A stretch of 64,000 bases of DNA from Lycium barbarum (GCF_019175385.1 NC_083344.1:10816725-10880724), one strand, 5' to 3'. Shown: positions 20,110 to 32,092, numbered from the stretch's first letter. Made by a program: numbers and translations. Notes: generated from the letters alone by a model not told the origin.

Positions 20110-23074
20110 TGTAACGACCCGTTTGGTCGTTATAGTACTTTCGGCATTTTCGCCCATTCCCAAGGATTGATTAGCTTGCTTTAGACCCAAGGGGACTGTT
20201 GACACGCTTTTCAAGGTGTCTAGGCCGGAGTAGGTCAATTTTGGTGAAAATATAGGCCTTAAAGTGAAAGGGGTTAACCTGAAGTTGACTTTTGGGCAAA
20301 CGAACCTTTTTCGAAATTTCGTCAATTCTGAGAGGTCTGGATACTCGTTTAGAACTTGTGTGTGCGTTTGGCTCGGTTCCCAATGCATTCGGATGCATTT
20401 CGAGACATGGGATAGGAAATAGGAATTGAGGCATCGGTAGTTGACTCGGTCAACGAGACCTGCGTTGGGAATTCCAAGGCCACAGGTGCGTTCGTAGCAC
20501 GTTTTTATATGGGACTAGGTATCTGGTATATGAGCAGATCGTCTCGAAAATTAGTCGAAAAATTGGATTGAAACGAAAAAGCTTAGCCAAATTCTGGTGC
20601 CAGCTTTGGCAGCACCAGCACCGCAGCAGTGGTATCGTTGGGGCGGTAGCCCTGCCGCAGAAGCGGTCCTAGCCATTTTGGCTTGATCGCTGAAGCGGTT
20701 AGGTTGCCGCTGGGGCGGTCAGAAAATCGCTGTAGCGGGTGACGGGCAGTTAAATCCATTAGATGAGTCTTAGACACTCATTATCTCATAACTCGATATT
20801 GGAGCTTGGGGATACTGTTCTAGGAGTAAAATTGAAGAAATTCTTGGAGGTAAAACCTTGTGTAATCCTTTACTCCTCTTTAATCACTATCATCTTCGAA
20901 TTTCCCCTTCTCTTTCCAATTCCTTAGAAATGGAATTTGAAGGAGGGTTTTGGGAGACTTTTCCCTAGGATTATAATTGATAAATTGGTGATGTTGATGC
21001 TAAAATATGATTAATCTAAGCTTAGTAACCCTATATCTTCCACTATTAACGTTGAATTTCGGATTTGGAGAATTAGGGTTCATACCCAATTTTGGGGTTT
21101 TTACTTGTAATCAGATTTAGACCAATTCTTGAGTTAAATCAATAATTAATGGTTGGGTTATGATCATCTAAGGCTTAATTTGGTATTTTGCCTTCAATTT
21201 TTTCGTTTTGCCCTTGTGGGCCCGTTTCCCAATTTCTAGGGTTAAAATGGACCTAATTTTTATCATAGCAATATTAGTATCATTCTTCATGATTTCTAAT
21301 ATAGAATTCGATTATGCATAGACTACTTTGGTTCTGAGCTTCAGAAGAAGGGCAAGGCAAAAGAGTGACTTATTGGTGTTGTGGTTCGGCGATCCAGGTA
21401 GGTTATGGTTTACCTTTCGTGAGACTTAGTGTAGTGAATCGTATATTTAGATTATGATGTCGGAGACAGCATGTGAACCTTCAGGTGTGAAGTTGGGATG
21501 GATATTGCCTTAGGTTCGGCCTTGATGTGTGTTGGGACTAGCCACCCCGTTATATGTGTTGATTATTCAATTGCGTTGGCGTGATGCCATGTGCAGTTGG
21601 TAGATAAGGATTGTTGCTTATAGGATTGGCATACCCGTTGTTGGTATTTATACTTTGATATATTATTGGCATACCCACTGCTGGTACTTGAGATTATTGA
21701 TGCATTATTGGCGTACCCGCTGTTGATACTTGATTTATATATATTAGCATACCCACTGTTGGTATTGTGTTGTGATGCATTGTTGGCGTACCTCGTTGAG
21801 GTACTTGTGATATTGAACTTGTTTGTTGATGATTGACATATGCATTGAACGCATTCCTCATATTTATCAAGCATGGCCGATACCCGGTGATGATTCGGTA
21901 TTGTTGATTGACCGGAACTGATATTTGATAAACTCATTTACTTGAGTGATTGTGAAAAGGCCGATGTCCGAAGATCCATTCCGGAATCGTTGTGTATATG
22001 AAACTGACACTTGATAAACTCTTTTACTTGAGTGATTGTAAGGAGGCCGATGTCCGAGGTTCAATTCCGGAATCGTTGATTTGCGAAACTGATATTTGAC
22101 TGACTCTTTTGAGTGATTGTGAGGAGGCCGATGCCTGATGGTTATATTTGGGTATCGTTGTTGCATGACTGATTCCGATGTTATTCCAGAATCATTGTTA
22201 GTGCATGGACTCCGCGGGTCCCCCAGGGTGGTGCCGGTGAGACTCCCCCTGTGAGCAAATAGCCAGGGTCCCGTCTGTCTGTTGGGCAAGGATCCGGGAC
22301 GGGTGGCACTTAGACTTCGCGAGTCACGCTGGGTTGTGCTACCGAGACGTCGATATTTCCATTTGGAGTACATGTGTACACCTCATTTACATGGCATGGC
22401 ATCGCATTCATACCATTATTGCACTACATTGCATTGTGACTTGAGGGAAATATTGTGATGACTGGATTGTGGTGATTGAGTTGTGATGATTCCACCGTGA
22501 TGGTTGGTTCAGATCGGATGTACTCAGATTTATTATATTAGGGTTGGCTCATGTTGGTTGGGTTATTTGCTTATTTGCTTTATTTTCTAAATTGTGTTAA
22601 CTATGCTTAGTCGGCCAATGATGCCTACTAGTACTGTTGTTTGTACTGACTTGTACTTGCTGCATTCTTTTATGAAGGCAGAGTACCATATCAGATCTAC
22701 CTCCTTGACTCCTCAGCTTCTACTTAAGTTTTTCAGGGTGAGCATGGCTTCCGCTGTCCTCGAAGACTCTTCTACTACTTATGTCTTACTTTTCGTTCAA
22801 TACATGATTTGAGACCATTTATGTATTATTATTCAGACCTTAAAATAATACAGACCTTAGTGTTCGGATTTAGATGCTCTTGTATGACCAGACTAGATAC
22901 TGGGTTGGATTTATTTACTTCGGCCCTTATCTATATTATATTATATTGTGAGACTTACGTCATTTTACTTCTTCCACAATTATTTTATTGATTGTGAATG
23001 TTGAGTTATGGGTTTGCCTATCGAGGAGGGAAAGGTAGGTGCCCACATGACCTAGGCTAAAACGGGTCGTGACA
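20110..23074 (+). repeat. Element B 3' LTR
   Basis: 2,965 bp, TGTAACGACC to GGGTCGTGACA. It repeats all blocks of the 5' LTR: GC-palindrome cluster (20621-20740), minisatellite (21612-21810) and triplet block (about 21915-22160). It lacks about 100 bp relative to the 5' LTR, spread over several indels. Confidence 0.9.
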
Positions 23075-23079
23075 CCCGA
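23075..23079. repeat. Target-site duplication of B, right copy (cccga)
   Basis: Perfect match to 11838-11842. Confidence 0.9.
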
Positions 23080-23469
23080 GAAATTGCAAAAAATCACATT
23101 TAATTATTATTTTCATAAAAATTAACTATTGCAAGAAATTACGAGTTATTTACTTTCACAAACGTGATTTGAAACGAAGATACATATCTCACTCCGTCTA
23201 ACTCGAAAAAATTGTAAATTAAAAATGACGTATGAATTACGGCTCATTTTGACCGCATTTTTTCATATTTTTAAATATTGCTCGGAAGCATATCAATATT
23301 GGGCTCATTTTGAAGCTCGTATTTTAAAACGACGTATTATAATTTTTATTTCGTCAAAATATTATTTTACGAGGGGGGTATTAGACTAATTAACTTAAAA
23401 CTATATAAATATTGTGCTACATTTTTATTAAAAATAAGAAGGAGATTTTATCCATTTGTACCTTTGTTG

Positions 23470-23850
23470 GTACTATTTGGATAAGGTCTTTTTTTTTGGG
23501 GGGGGGGGGGGGGGGGGAGGGGGGGAGTAGTACGGCCAAGTGGCCCATTTTTGTCCATAAAATTCTAAATGCTTAATTGGATGATTTTGAAAATTTGAAT
23601 AAAGATTTTTTTTGGGTGGTGGGGGGGGGGGGGTGGAGTACGGCCAAGTGGCTTATCTTTGTCCATAGAATTCTAATTGCTTAGTTGGATGATTTTTTAA
23701 AATTTGAATAAGGATTTTTGGGTGAAAAGCTATGGTCACATGGCCTATTTTTATCCATGCAATTCTAAATTGGCTTGCCTACAAATAGAAGGGATGGACA
23801 TTAAGAAAAAGAGATTTTTTGTTGGGGGGGGGGGGGGGGGGGACATTTTG
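23470..23850 (+). repeat. Three tandem modules with homopolymer G tracts (C 5' LTR)
   Basis: Three ~100-bp modules share 'gaataaggat', a G-rich tract, 'tacggccaagtggc', 'tttttgtccat' and 'aattctaa'. G runs in this LTR reach about 20-30 (near 23498-23526, 23620-23634 and 23824-23842). The 3' LTR has the same three modules (48890-49140) with far shorter G runs. Confidence 0.8.
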
Positions 23851-24001
23851 AGGCCGAAAAAAAAAGGGGAATCTTCTTTTTCTATTTTTGGAAAAAAGAG
23901 AAAAACGAAAAAAAAAAAAAAAAAAAGAGTTCAAATTTGGCATCCTAAAAGCTAAAGTTTGTTTTATATATTTAAATCTTAGCAACAAAAGATACAAATA
24001 T

Positions 24002-24038
<37 letters not shown>

Positions 24039-24681
24039 AAAGAAAAACAAAATAAAAGAAAAAGGGGTTTAAAGATTTGTGAAGTGATTGGTGCAACAAA
24101 ATAAAAGAAAAAGGGGGTTTAAAGATTTGTGAAGTGTTTGGTGCTTGAAGTAGATTGAACCAATCCTCATTTTGATCTTTAGGTTGCCCCATCAAAAGGT
24201 AACCTCTCATTCTATCCTTTATTTAATTTCTAGTTATGAGTATATATTTATTGTGATACTTGTGTTAATTAAAAATAATTCTTTGCAAGCTTAGTCTTGC
24301 TTGATGATTAAGTGGATATTATGTGAATTTGATACCATTTGAAAAAATGAAAATAAATTAGAAGTTTGATTTAGACAATGTTAAGTGATTTTAGGCTAGT
24401 TAAATCGATAAAAATAAGAAAACGAGATTTCATCCCTTATTTCATTTTAAGTTATGATTATATGTTATTTATGATACTTGTGTAGTTGAAAAGGACTATG
24501 TGCTAGCCTAACTTTGTTTACATGATTAAGTGAGTATCCTATGGATTTATTACAATTTTTGACAATGTTAAGTGATTTTAGGTTAATTAAAATTGATAAA
24601 CATAAGAAAAAATAGTAGCTTAAGTTAGAATTTTGACATTATGCTGATAGGTTTAGTGTGATTTATTCATTCTTGTTAGCT

Positions 24682-24683
<2 letters not shown>

Positions 24684-24740
<57 letters not shown>
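24684..24740. repeat. (AC)n(AT)n microsatellite
   Basis: A run of AC dinucleotides passes directly into AT dinucleotides. The equivalent site in the 3' LTR (about 50195-50250) is almost purely AT. Confidence 0.9.
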
Positions 24741-26008
24741 TTTTAAAAAAAACGTTAGTTCTTGAGAGTTTGTTACTAATTCATAACTGAGCCTTTTGCA
24801 TAAATTGTCCTTTTATTTATACGTATGATAATTATGGGCTTGGTTTAAAAGTATTGTAATTTATTTTTTTGGCTTTGTAAATTAAATAATTGACCTCGGC
24901 CTATTACTAATATTTTGTACACCTATCTTTTGTGACCTCCCCAATTTGTTGGTGGATCTTTCGAGGCCCATTAACATTTCTAGATCGAGTCAACCCTATC
25001 ATGGAAGGACTAAGTCATTGGAGCATAATTTAGAGCGCAAATATTTATTTATGCATTTTTCTATTGGGCTTGATCGGCCCAATTCCCTACTCTTTATATT
25101 ATTTACTTGATTATATATATATGATGCTTGTATATAAATTGGAGATTTTAAGGATTTTAGATACCTTTGATATGATTTTGAACTTATAGGCAAACTTTAA
25201 GACTACTACGATTGATTTGAAACCTGAGTTGGAAAAGATGTTTTGTAAACTTGGATTATCATTGTGGATGAACTGTTTTGACTATTAAAAAGGTTAATGA
25301 GTTAACTTTGAGGCTTTTGTAAAGATTAAAATCAAGAATTGGATAACAATTCTAAAAATATGGCTAACCTATGGAGTATATTAGTATGCCTATAAAAACT
25401 ATTTTTTATAATTAAAAACATTTTTTCTAAAAAATAATTTCTAAACTCGGGTGGGCTTGCGTAGTGTGCTACTTGGGTTAACGCCTTCGGGTTTTAACCT
25501 AGGTGTTCTAGTCCGAAATCTAAAAAAAGGCCCAATTTTGGGCAAAACTCTATCATTTTTCGTTGATTGAAAAGGAGTGTTTTTGGCATGATGACTAATT
25601 TCTATTTGCGGAAATATGAAACAAAAAAAACTGTTTTTATCACAAGCAATTTATATCTACAAAGGCATACTATTAGAACCTATAGGTCAACCTTATTTTA
25701 CGGATCCTTAATACAGGGGTGCCTACCACCTTCCTCGGGGGATCGCCAGAACCCTTACCCACACATTGGTTAGATTAGGATTCTTTTAAAATTTAACCAT
25801 TTTGAATGAAACCTTTTCGAACTGGTTTTCCTAATTTCCTAAAAGTTAGGTGGCGACTCTAAAATAAGTCCATTTAGAGCACCATCTACGTAGAAGGATA
25901 TTTTTTCCTTTTTCCCGGTACGATTGACAACCGTGCTTCCCCGGAAAACTTTTCTTTTTAAATGAGGCAAGTGCAAATATGAATCGGAAAAAATAAAACC
26001 GCTACAAA

Positions 26009-26025
26009 TGGCAACTCCACTAGGG
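26009..26025 (+). other. Element C primer-binding site
   Basis: TGGCAACTCCACTAGGG starts 2 nt after the LTR. This matches the 'TGGCGACTCC'-type PBS typical of Ogre/Tat elements, usually ascribed to tRNA-Arg; that tRNA assignment is from memory. Confidence 0.7.
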
Positions 26026-26580
26026 AAAATTTAAGGTTCTAACCATAAGAGCTCCAATAATTTGTGTGTTTGTATGATATAAATTGTTTGTGTGTTTAAA
26101 TTTCCGCAAAATATAATTGTCATTCATACATGCATACTCCGCCACTCCTGGCATTTATTTTACATTTTTTCTAAGGGTGACGACGCGGGATGAGCTGCGG
26201 TCATACCTTCACTAAAAAAATATTTTGATATATTCTTTGGAGGTCTCTAAGGTCGAGTGGGCATGCGGTCATCCCATAGCCTTAGAGAGCCCACCCCCAG
26301 CTTGTCCGCTCGGGTAACCTGTGTCATTTTCTTGAAAAACCACTCTAGAATAATTAGCATAAAGCGGAACCAAATTCCTACTAATATAGCGCAATCTGAC
26401 GATAGACCAGTTTGGGTATCTTGGACCTACCTAAATTGGACAGGAAAGACACGTCACTGTGTTCAGATGGTGTAAAAACCTGAGGACACTGCATCCCATT
26501 ATTTACTATTTGGAAGCATTATTGTGCGATGTGTGAAATAAATTATTGTTCCTGGGACAGGGAACTAATAGTGTTCTGTC
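26026..26580 (+). other. Leader of element C, with a 3' splice-site-like end
   Basis: Non-coding leader between PBS and ORF1. It ends in TGTTCTGTCTTGCAG directly before the ORF1 ATG, a pyrimidine-rich tract plus CAG as in plant 3' splice sites. No donor could be fixed with confidence. Confidence 0.5.
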
Positions 26581-28171
26581 TTGCAGATGTCTCCAGGCAT
26601 GCAGTTTGATATGGTTGTGGGCCCACCACCAAGTTTAGTGATGTGGTGGGAAGGATTGACTAATGATGAGAAGAAAGAAATAAAGAGTTGTATAGGGCAT
26701 CTGCCTTCGTTGATGGATATGACTGAAGATCTGGGTCTGCTAGAGGTCATTATTAGTTATTGGGACAACGAGAGAATGGTGTTCAGATTTGGAGAGATAG
26801 AGATGACTCCCACTTTGGAAGAGATTACAGATGTCTTGGAGAGCGTAGGAAATGCTAACAGATCTAAAAAGAAATTAGCTCAAAATATCCTTTTCCCTCA
26901 CAAACCTATCCCAAAAGATATCAAAGATATGTTTACTGTCAACAAAGTTGATTCGGCGCAAGGACCCACCATAGACTTTAGGGAATTATATGGGAGGTAT
27001 TCATCCAAACAGGGGTACGAAAACCATATCCTTGAGTTTTCCTCACTCCAGTCCTGGGAAGCTAACCAAATACTAGCCTTTGTCACCTATCTACTGGGAA
27101 CCATGGTCGTTTCACTAAATGCCTCCCTAGCTATTGACACTCGGTTTGTCTTTGTTTCCCATGCTATCCTTAGGGGAGTTACAACGAATGGGCTTACCAA
27201 ATATTTTGACATCATCCCCATTATCCTATCAGACATATACCGAGCTTTGGGAAAGTGCCGCAACCATTATTACTATTTCTAAGGGTGCAACCTCTTAGTC
27301 CAATGATGGATACTTAAGCATTTAGATAGGAACGGTTTATCTACCTACCGAGATCTGGCCCCGAGAGAGAATGATTTGGGAGTCACTGCTATGCCTTGTG
27401 GGGTTCAAGATAAAAGAGGATGGCACACATCTTTTCCAGACTGAGAGAAGAACATATCAGGTAGAGAGTACCTGATTTTCATTCCAAGACTGTTTGTGTT
27501 AAGAGCCGTAGGCGTCCACTACCGCTTATGGGCATTAGGGGAATCAGACCCTACGCAATATTGAGAGTACTTAGGCAGTTTGGTAAGACACAGGTTATTC
27601 CGAATTGAGTAATTTAGGAGAGTTTGTATGAGATTATGAAGAAGGTCACATTGAGGGTGTAAAAGATGCTCAGAAAGATTGGAAGAATGTGATAAAGGAA
27701 GATAAGTTGAATGAAGATCCAAACAATCCATGTCACAATGAAAATTACTACGAGTGGCTTAGGGCTGAGATAGATGGTACTGCCGCCCCAAGACTGTATC
27801 TGTACAAATTTACCGAGGATAGGGAAGCCACAAATGCCATTCAAGTTAGAAGAATGAAACGACGAATAGAAGGAAGAGAAATGGATCATCAAGCAAAGAT
27901 AGAATATGATCAAGAGATAATTGAGAGTTTGACAGACGAGGCAGATGCTTCATTGAAGACCTTGGAATGGCTTGACACTTTTGCTAAGGAAGCCATAGAT
28001 ACGGGGACATCATTGACTGACGATCAGAGGGGTCAATGGATTGGGATAGCATTGACGCCAGCCCATGTAGCCATTCAGATCGTCCTCCGAAGGGCCAAAA
28101 AGGCACGAGATGATAGAGAGAAGATTTTTGTCCGTAGGCTGGACTTTTTTTTATTATTGCATTTACTTTAA
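26581..28171 (+). pseudogene. ORF1 of element C (DUF7745-like), decayed
   Basis: The extra reading frame that Ogre/Tat elements carry ahead of gag; its function is unknown. The first 233 codons (26581-27282) are open and show WWEGLTNDEKKEIKSCIG, VISYWDNERMVFRFGEIE and MTPTLEEITDVLE. This is the pattern of plant proteins annotated as DUF7745, related to plant mobile domains. After a TAA at 27280 (a Gln codon in the expected phrase) the frame shifts. RVLRQFGKTQVIP at 27564-27602 is the conserved C-terminal block of that family. The tail (27689-28171) contains ENYYEWLRAEID and a charged, possibly coiled-coil stretch. At least two frameshifts and several stops prevent a full product. The family name is recognition by eye and should be confirmed by profile search. 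Confidence 0.7.
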
Positions 28172-28489
28172 AAAGCTCTATAATCCCACTTGGGAAAATA
28201 TCATTAATGAAAAGTACTGGGATTTTATTTTTGGGAACAATAAATTTGTTGTACATATGGCACAATTCTGCTTCATACACTAGTAGCCTCGCAGCAACGA
28301 GGTATAGGAAAGCGAATTATATGTAGTTTAAATGCTTATTTGATATAACCGATTTGTGTGAAAATCATACATATTGTTGAAACTGTTGATTGGTCCACAT
28401 TCCGGTCACTACCCAAAAGGAAAACCAAAACAAATAACCACCAAAACAAATTTAGCTCCACTTTTAAAAGGTTGATTTGCTAATAGGAA

Positions 28490-29565
28490 ATGGAGACTCC
28501 AGACAGCATGAGTGCAACTTCTCCTTACGTCAACCTAGTCAGTGATGACGAGAATATGGAAGTGACAAGTGAGGAAAACCAACAATGGGATAATAGAATG
28601 TCCTTAGCCACTGCTAGAAAGAAAGAGGTTGTACAAACCACTAAAGCAGCCAATGAGAAAATGAAAGAAGCGGAAACTCTCCTGGCTTATGTTGAAGAAC
28701 TAACAAAGCAACACCCCGCCAATCGGGTAAGACAGGGAAAGGCACCTGAAGCTACACTCGGGAGTTATTTCCCGCTCAATCAACAAGAAGGGCTTGACCC
28801 CATACCATATGGAGACGACGAACTACTTATCCCCAATTTGAAAGTATATGGAGACCCGCGCGAATCTCGGCTAGAGGAGCCTCCTTTTTCATACACAATT
28901 GTTCTTAAAGGCATGAGATCATACAATTGGGGTACACCAATAGAGTTGTCTAAACAAGAACTCCTGGAGACTTTGGGGAACTTTGGAGTGTACGCACAAA
29001 GCCCAAATTTGTTACCACCATGCGCTCTTTCTGTGAGCTACAAAAAGTGTCTTTACCACCGAGGTCAGTCAGGTCATACAGCCAACGAGTGCAGAGCGTT
29101 GGAAAGGAAGATTATCCAATGGATTGACCAAGGGAGAATTAGCCAACTGTGGGGACCCCACTCTCTTATGACTCATAACCGAGGAAGAAATCATCCAAAA
29201 AAGGATATCAAAGATTAGGTTCTGGAGGAGCGACTTTTCTAAATTCAAAGAGTTATATGCCAGGATCCACTCCTTACTATGTAGCATGAAGAAGATAAGA
29301 TCAGTGCTACAAACCTATCAGGGTCGCCCAGGATCTCCGAAAGAAAGGGTTTGTGTGTATCACCATGGCCGCCCTTGCCACTACATTGAAGAATGTGTGG
29401 ATTTCAAGCTTGAACTGGAACACCTCATGAATGAAGGCCATGTTTGGATTTCCGTGGGAAGACAAGGATAGAAGATGGAGATGAAGAAGACAATGAAGAC
29501 CTGCTCAGTATGGTTGTGTAGAAAAACAGAAGTATCCTTTTACTGCCTCAATAAGATAGAATATC
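28490..29565 (+). pseudogene. Second upstream ORF of element C with two zinc-knuckle-like motifs
   Basis: An open frame of 242 codons (28490-29218) begins METPDSMSATSP. It has a charged, coiled-coil-like stretch at residues 45-80 (TARKKEVVQTTKAANEKMKE) and ends with YKKCLYHRGQSGHTANECRA. A second copy, VCVYHHGRPCHYIEECVDFK, lies in the frame 29286-29471. Both fit C-x2-H-x5-H-x4-C followed by an (I/L)xx(L/I)(I/M)(D/N).G helix, as in the C-terminal gag knuckle of Tat elements. The stretch is cut at 29565 by element A. It may be an extended ORF1 or a duplicated gag tail; I could not decide. It is classed as broken because stops separate the two motifs. Confidence 0.65.
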
Positions 29566-30068
29566 TGTTACACCTCACACTTTCAGAGCATGAGCATTCC
29601 ACTTACTTCACCATATTAATGGAATATCAAAGACGTCATATGAAATTCTGGAAAGTACCAGCCATGGGAAGTACGTAACAATGAAGTAAAGGATGAACTA
29701 CGCTCTCGTAAGTTGTAACCGGGAAGAACAGCCTTGGAATCATAGGACATTACCATTATCAAATATTATTAATGATGAATATCATGTATGGAGAGTCTCA
29801 GAAGATTACGAGACCAAGCAAATCGAATAAAATAAGTTTGACAAAAATTTGGAAAAACGTTGGCAGAATTTTGGGTCAGGTTTGGAGGGGTATATCTCTG
29901 GGTATATCAGGAGTTTTAAGATTTTTCAAAATCCTAAAATGAAGTTCGTCGAGTCTAGTTTCCAACGCAACAAACTTCGCTTCAAAACAACATCGGAGTA
30001 GGGACTTATGGCCATTTTAAGATAAAGACTCCAAGCTGCCAAATTGCTTCCGCGGGTCCCACTTGATA

Positions 30069-30103
30069 AAGTCGGTGGAACCGACTTATGAGGGGTATAA
30101 AAA
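30069..30103 (+). promoter_or_regulatory. Element A LTR core promoter: perfect inverted repeat plus TATA box
   Basis: AAGTCGGT-GGA-ACCGACTT is a perfect 8-bp inverted repeat with a 3-nt spacer, followed about 8 nt later by GTATAAAAAAACCCC. It is identical in the 3' LTR (37078-37096, TATA at 37105), so it has been kept while neighbouring bases changed. Confidence 0.7.
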
Positions 30104-31354
30104 AACCCCATCAATCCCATTTTTTCAATATTTTACACTCTCAATAGTCCTAGAAACTTCCTAACAAATCCCCCAAACATTTATAGCCCATTAAATCAAG
30201 AATTTAACAAGATTACACCTAACTAGTCCATGAAAGGTGATTGTTCTTGCTTGTACTTGATGTTCTGGTAAGTTCGATCTTGAAAAAAGTTGGTGTGGCT
30301 GAATTTATTCATGTATAAAGTATTCTCTTCATCCTATATCTTATGTTGATTTTATTTAAAGGTTTAACAAGTCCTAAAAGTGAAAATAGTTAGGGAGGAA
30401 AGGTCATAAAGTGTTGTGTTGTAGTTGTTGTGTTATGGACCATTTTGAGCATGTTGTGTCTGTGTGGTTGGGATGATTTACATGTATATGTATGGTATCT
30501 AATGTTGTTGGTGTGTTGATGAGATTATGCTCTTTGATTGGGAAGAAAGGAAGTATATATTGTTGTTGTATGTTGAAAAAACATCGTGTGGGATATTTTA
30601 GGGGATATTTTGGTGTTGATGATGATGTTGTTGATATTAGTATTGCTATTGTTGTTGTTTTTTTGGTATTGTGATTTCGGGCTAGGGATATAACCAGGGG
30701 ATATACTACCCGAATTTCGGCAGATTCTAAAGTGGTTTAATTTAAAGGCTTAAGATAAGCATATGACGATAAGTCTAACAGTGATATGAATTCTCTTGAA
30801 TGTAGATTTACGAGCTTGGAAGGATAAGCGTTAAGTAATAGAAGACCAAAAAGGTATGTTAAGGTTTCCCTTTTTTTCATTTTGGCATGATCCTATGACA
30901 TGAGCGAACAACGTGTAATCGAGTCTCCATATTACTTTACACTTAGAAGTACTAGGAGTATCTCAGTTCTTGATGATACAATACCCCTTTTATGAGGGTC
31001 CCTTATGTTTATGAGTCCTGAGTTCTGTATCATGATAATGGTAGTTCATATTTATGCATTGCATTCATTTACATATATGCCTATTAACCCATGACCAGAA
31101 GGCGTTATATACGCGTATATTATATGTATGTGAGGTATGGGTAAAGGGCGAGGCGTTATATACGCATTACCACTTGATCAGCTGGTACACAGTGATGATG
31201 ATTATGATGCCCGAAGGGGCCTATATGATATATGGATTGGGCCATACGTTCCTCGGCACTATTATATAGCATATGGATCAGGCCGCAGATTCCTCGGCAC
31301 TATGACCTATGCATATCATACGCCCTCAGAGGCATTTTCAGTAAGCAGAGATAT

Positions 31355-31475
31355 ACAGATATGTTCAGATAGTCAGATATATAGATGCATTCATATAGAT
31401 ATGTTCAGATAGTCAGATAGTCAGATATATAGATGCATTCATACAAATAAGTTCATATAGTAATACATATAAATA
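31355..31475 (+). repeat. 40-bp tandem repeat in A 5' LTR
   Basis: Units start 'acagatatgttcagatag' and end 'atagatgcattcat', at 31355 and 31395, with a third disturbed by an 8-bp duplication. Confidence 0.8.
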
Positions 31476-32092
31476 CATTCAGTCAGCCAGTTTAGCCTAT
31501 GATTTTCAGATTTTATTCATTACTCCTCTGTGTATGTTACTCTTCTGCCTTACATACTCGGTACATTCTCCGTACTGACTCCCCTATTGTTCGGGGAGGG
31601 GGGCTGCGTTCATGCCCGTAGGTTTAGATAGCCAGGAAGACAGATTGCATCCTTAGGTTGCTTCTTCAGCTTTACAGTGGAGCAATCCTTTCTTGCCAGA
31701 GTTGCTGTCTAAAATTGGTAAATGTTTTGATTTTTATGGGTAGGGCAGGGACCCTGACCCGTCCGCAGCATGTCCAGTATGTCAATAGAGGCTCACAGAC
31801 ACTCATATTCGGTCAGCCAGTATGGCTCGCTCAACACTTGTTTGGTTATATAGGTTTATCGGGTAGCCTTGACGGCTTGTACCCAGTTCAGTTTAGTGAT
31901 GCATGTGTGTATATACCTTTCGAGGGCAGTGACCCTCCTGTTTATGATACCTATCAGTCAGCAGATTATGTTGTGAGTTCCCTCAGGTGGCCCAGAATAA
32001 GCATGAGCAGGTATGTTATGTATGTATTATGGCATCTTGGAGGTCAGCTTCTGGGTGTCCGTCATAGCCCTCCGATTGGGCTGTGACAAAAG

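Larger units (their letters stand above)
11843..23074 (+). mobile_element. Element B: full-length Tekay-type chromovirus
   Basis: An 11.2-kb Ty3/gypsy element with about 3-kb LTRs (11843-14924 and 20110-23074), TG...CA termini and a perfect 5-bp target duplication. The internal order is gag, protease, RT, RNase H, integrase, chromodomain. The long LTRs, tRNA-Met type PBS and C-terminal chromodomain place it in the Tekay (Del) group. All domains can be followed but in several frames with stops, so it is a dead copy. Its LTRs differ by roughly one base in ten over the first 240 bp, by eye. Confidence 0.9.
23080..26006 (+). repeat. Element C 5' LTR, remaining part
   Basis: Continues the LTR interrupted at 11842 and is colinear with 48450-51633. 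It ends GCTACA, followed at once by the PBS. Inside are three G-tract modules (23470-23790), AT and AC microsatellites (24006-24034, 24684-24740), and an old internal duplication around 24225-24605. Confidence 0.85.
29566..32088 (+). repeat. Element A 5' LTR
   Basis: 2,523 bp. It contains a hairpin (30069-30087) and TATA box (30095-30103), a GTAAGT donor-like site (30268-30273), and a 40-bp tandem repeat (from 31355) near the U5 side. A frame of 91 codons (31137-31412) is also open in the other LTR at 38143-38418, but its position inside the LTR makes function unlikely. Confidence 0.9.

Noticed and set aside
23779..24210. 143-codon minus-strand frame
   Set aside because: Made of poly-Phe, poly-Pro and Tyr-Ile repeats from the G, A and AT tracts of the C LTR.
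31137..31412. 91-codon frame also open in the other A LTR (38143-38418)
   Set aside because: Both copies lie inside LTRs and are similar because the LTRs are. No domain is recognisable, and LTR duplication explains the conservation.
31658..32086. 142-codon frame at the 3' end of A's LTR, partly repeated at 38843-39067
   Set aside because: It runs to the LTR terminus and shares only LTR sequence; the start differs between copies.
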